A DNA stretch of 22,762 bases, taken from IMG/VR virus record IMGVR_UViG_3300034374_000881, positions 1 to 22,762 of that record, one strand, 5' to 3'. The notes under the pieces were generated by a model, which was given only the letters and a program-made list of their open reading frames with translations, did no database searches and had not been told where the DNA came from. The stretch comes from a virus. The position numbers and the translations under genes were made by a program. Position 1 is the first letter of the stretch. Each line of letters starts with the position of its first letter. Shown here piece by piece: positions 22,540-22,762 of the stretch.

Positions 22540-22762
22540 CTATGCTCGGGTAATACCGCGTGGGTCTTCCACTACGGCTTCAACAGAATCGTCGTTAATT
22601 ACGCGGAACTCCTGCCCATGTATTCTCACACGGGTACCAGCGTGCGGGCGCACGAGGATAAAATCACCCTCTTTGCACCATGGGCCGCTAGGGAACCTAG
22701 TTTTGTCTGAGTAAGCGTCCGGGCCTAGCTTCAGTACAAACAAGGTCGTGGTCAGGAGTTCT
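22540..22762 (-). CDS. GroES-like co-chaperonin (5' end outside window)
   Basis: Partial gene: the reading frame stays open to the right window edge, and the visible residues before the first possible TTG (codon ending at 22743) read ELLTTT, so the true start lies outside. The visible part has the beta-barrel pattern of phage GroES-like proteins: LGPDAY, FPSGPWCKEGDF, VRPHAGTR, then a C-terminal VEDPRG. Known members of this family, such as T4 gp31, pair with GroEL-type chaperonins to fold capsid protein. Its place directly upstream of the scaffold and capsid genes fits that role. The next gene starts 10 bases downstream. Family assignment is from motif pattern only; the N-terminal mobile loop that would confirm chaperonin binding is not in the window. 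Confidence 0.7.
   Translation of the reverse strand, partial: ELLTTTLFVLKLGPDAYSDKTRFPSGPWCKEGDFILVRPHAGTRVRIHGQEFRVINDDSVEAVVEDPRGITRA

Overview
This window is a stretch of a tailed double-stranded DNA phage genome or prophage-like contig, covering its head, neck and tail genes. Every supportable gene is on the minus strand, so transcription runs from high to low coordinates. Packing is very tight: many stop and start codons overlap as TAATG or ATGA, and most remaining gaps hold little more than a Shine-Dalgarno site. No integrase, replication, lysogeny, tRNA or bacterial housekeeping gene is visible. The protein types resemble uncultured environmental (marine or freshwater) podovirus-like phages. 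That resemblance rests on remembered family features, not a search. No tape-measure gene is seen, and a large tail-nozzle-like protein is present, which fits a short-tailed virion. The host cannot be told from this window.

Layout in transcription order. (1) Head module, 22762-19582: a GroES-like co-chaperonin (cut by the window edge), an acidic coiled-coil scaffold-like protein, a conserved hypothetical protein, a small head or decoration-like protein, and a Mu gpT-like major capsid protein followed by a strong rho-independent terminator. (2) A 155-base intergenic region with dyad symmetries and possible RNA structure, then two small beta-rich proteins and a GT-A type glycosyltransferase (19426-18131). 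(3) A run of six small, very basic proteins and one holin-like membrane protein (18131-16352). Several share a KGG-type tail module. (4) Neck and adaptor genes: a neck protein, a zinc-ribbon protein, a 49-residue Cys/Gly peptide, an SU10-type adaptor-like protein and two small conserved proteins (16355-13704). (5) Fibre and adsorption module: a tail fibre, a small possibly thioredoxin-like protein, a 1178-residue glycine-triplet repeat protein, a small hypothetical protein, a DUF6065-like protein, a 2-oxoglutarate/Fe(II) dioxygenase, a 22-residue-repeat protein and a second long fibre built of GGTG repeats (13704-3921). (6) Distal structural genes: a Trp-repeat protein, a large nozzle or hub-like protein, a protein with a C1q/TNF-like jelly-roll tail, and the N-terminal 266 residues of a glycine-rich hydrophobic protein running off the left edge.

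The genes plausibly form one late transcription unit in which capsid genes are separated from the rest by a terminator. The most unusual part is the glycine-rich protein. It is an internally duplicated array of 27-residue (9-triplet) and 30-residue (10-triplet) units between the two ends of a conserved glycine-rich domain. A 2OG-Fe(II) dioxygenase and a glycosyltransferase are encoded in the same late cluster, so enzymatic modification of repetitive virion fibres is a testable idea, not a demonstrated one.
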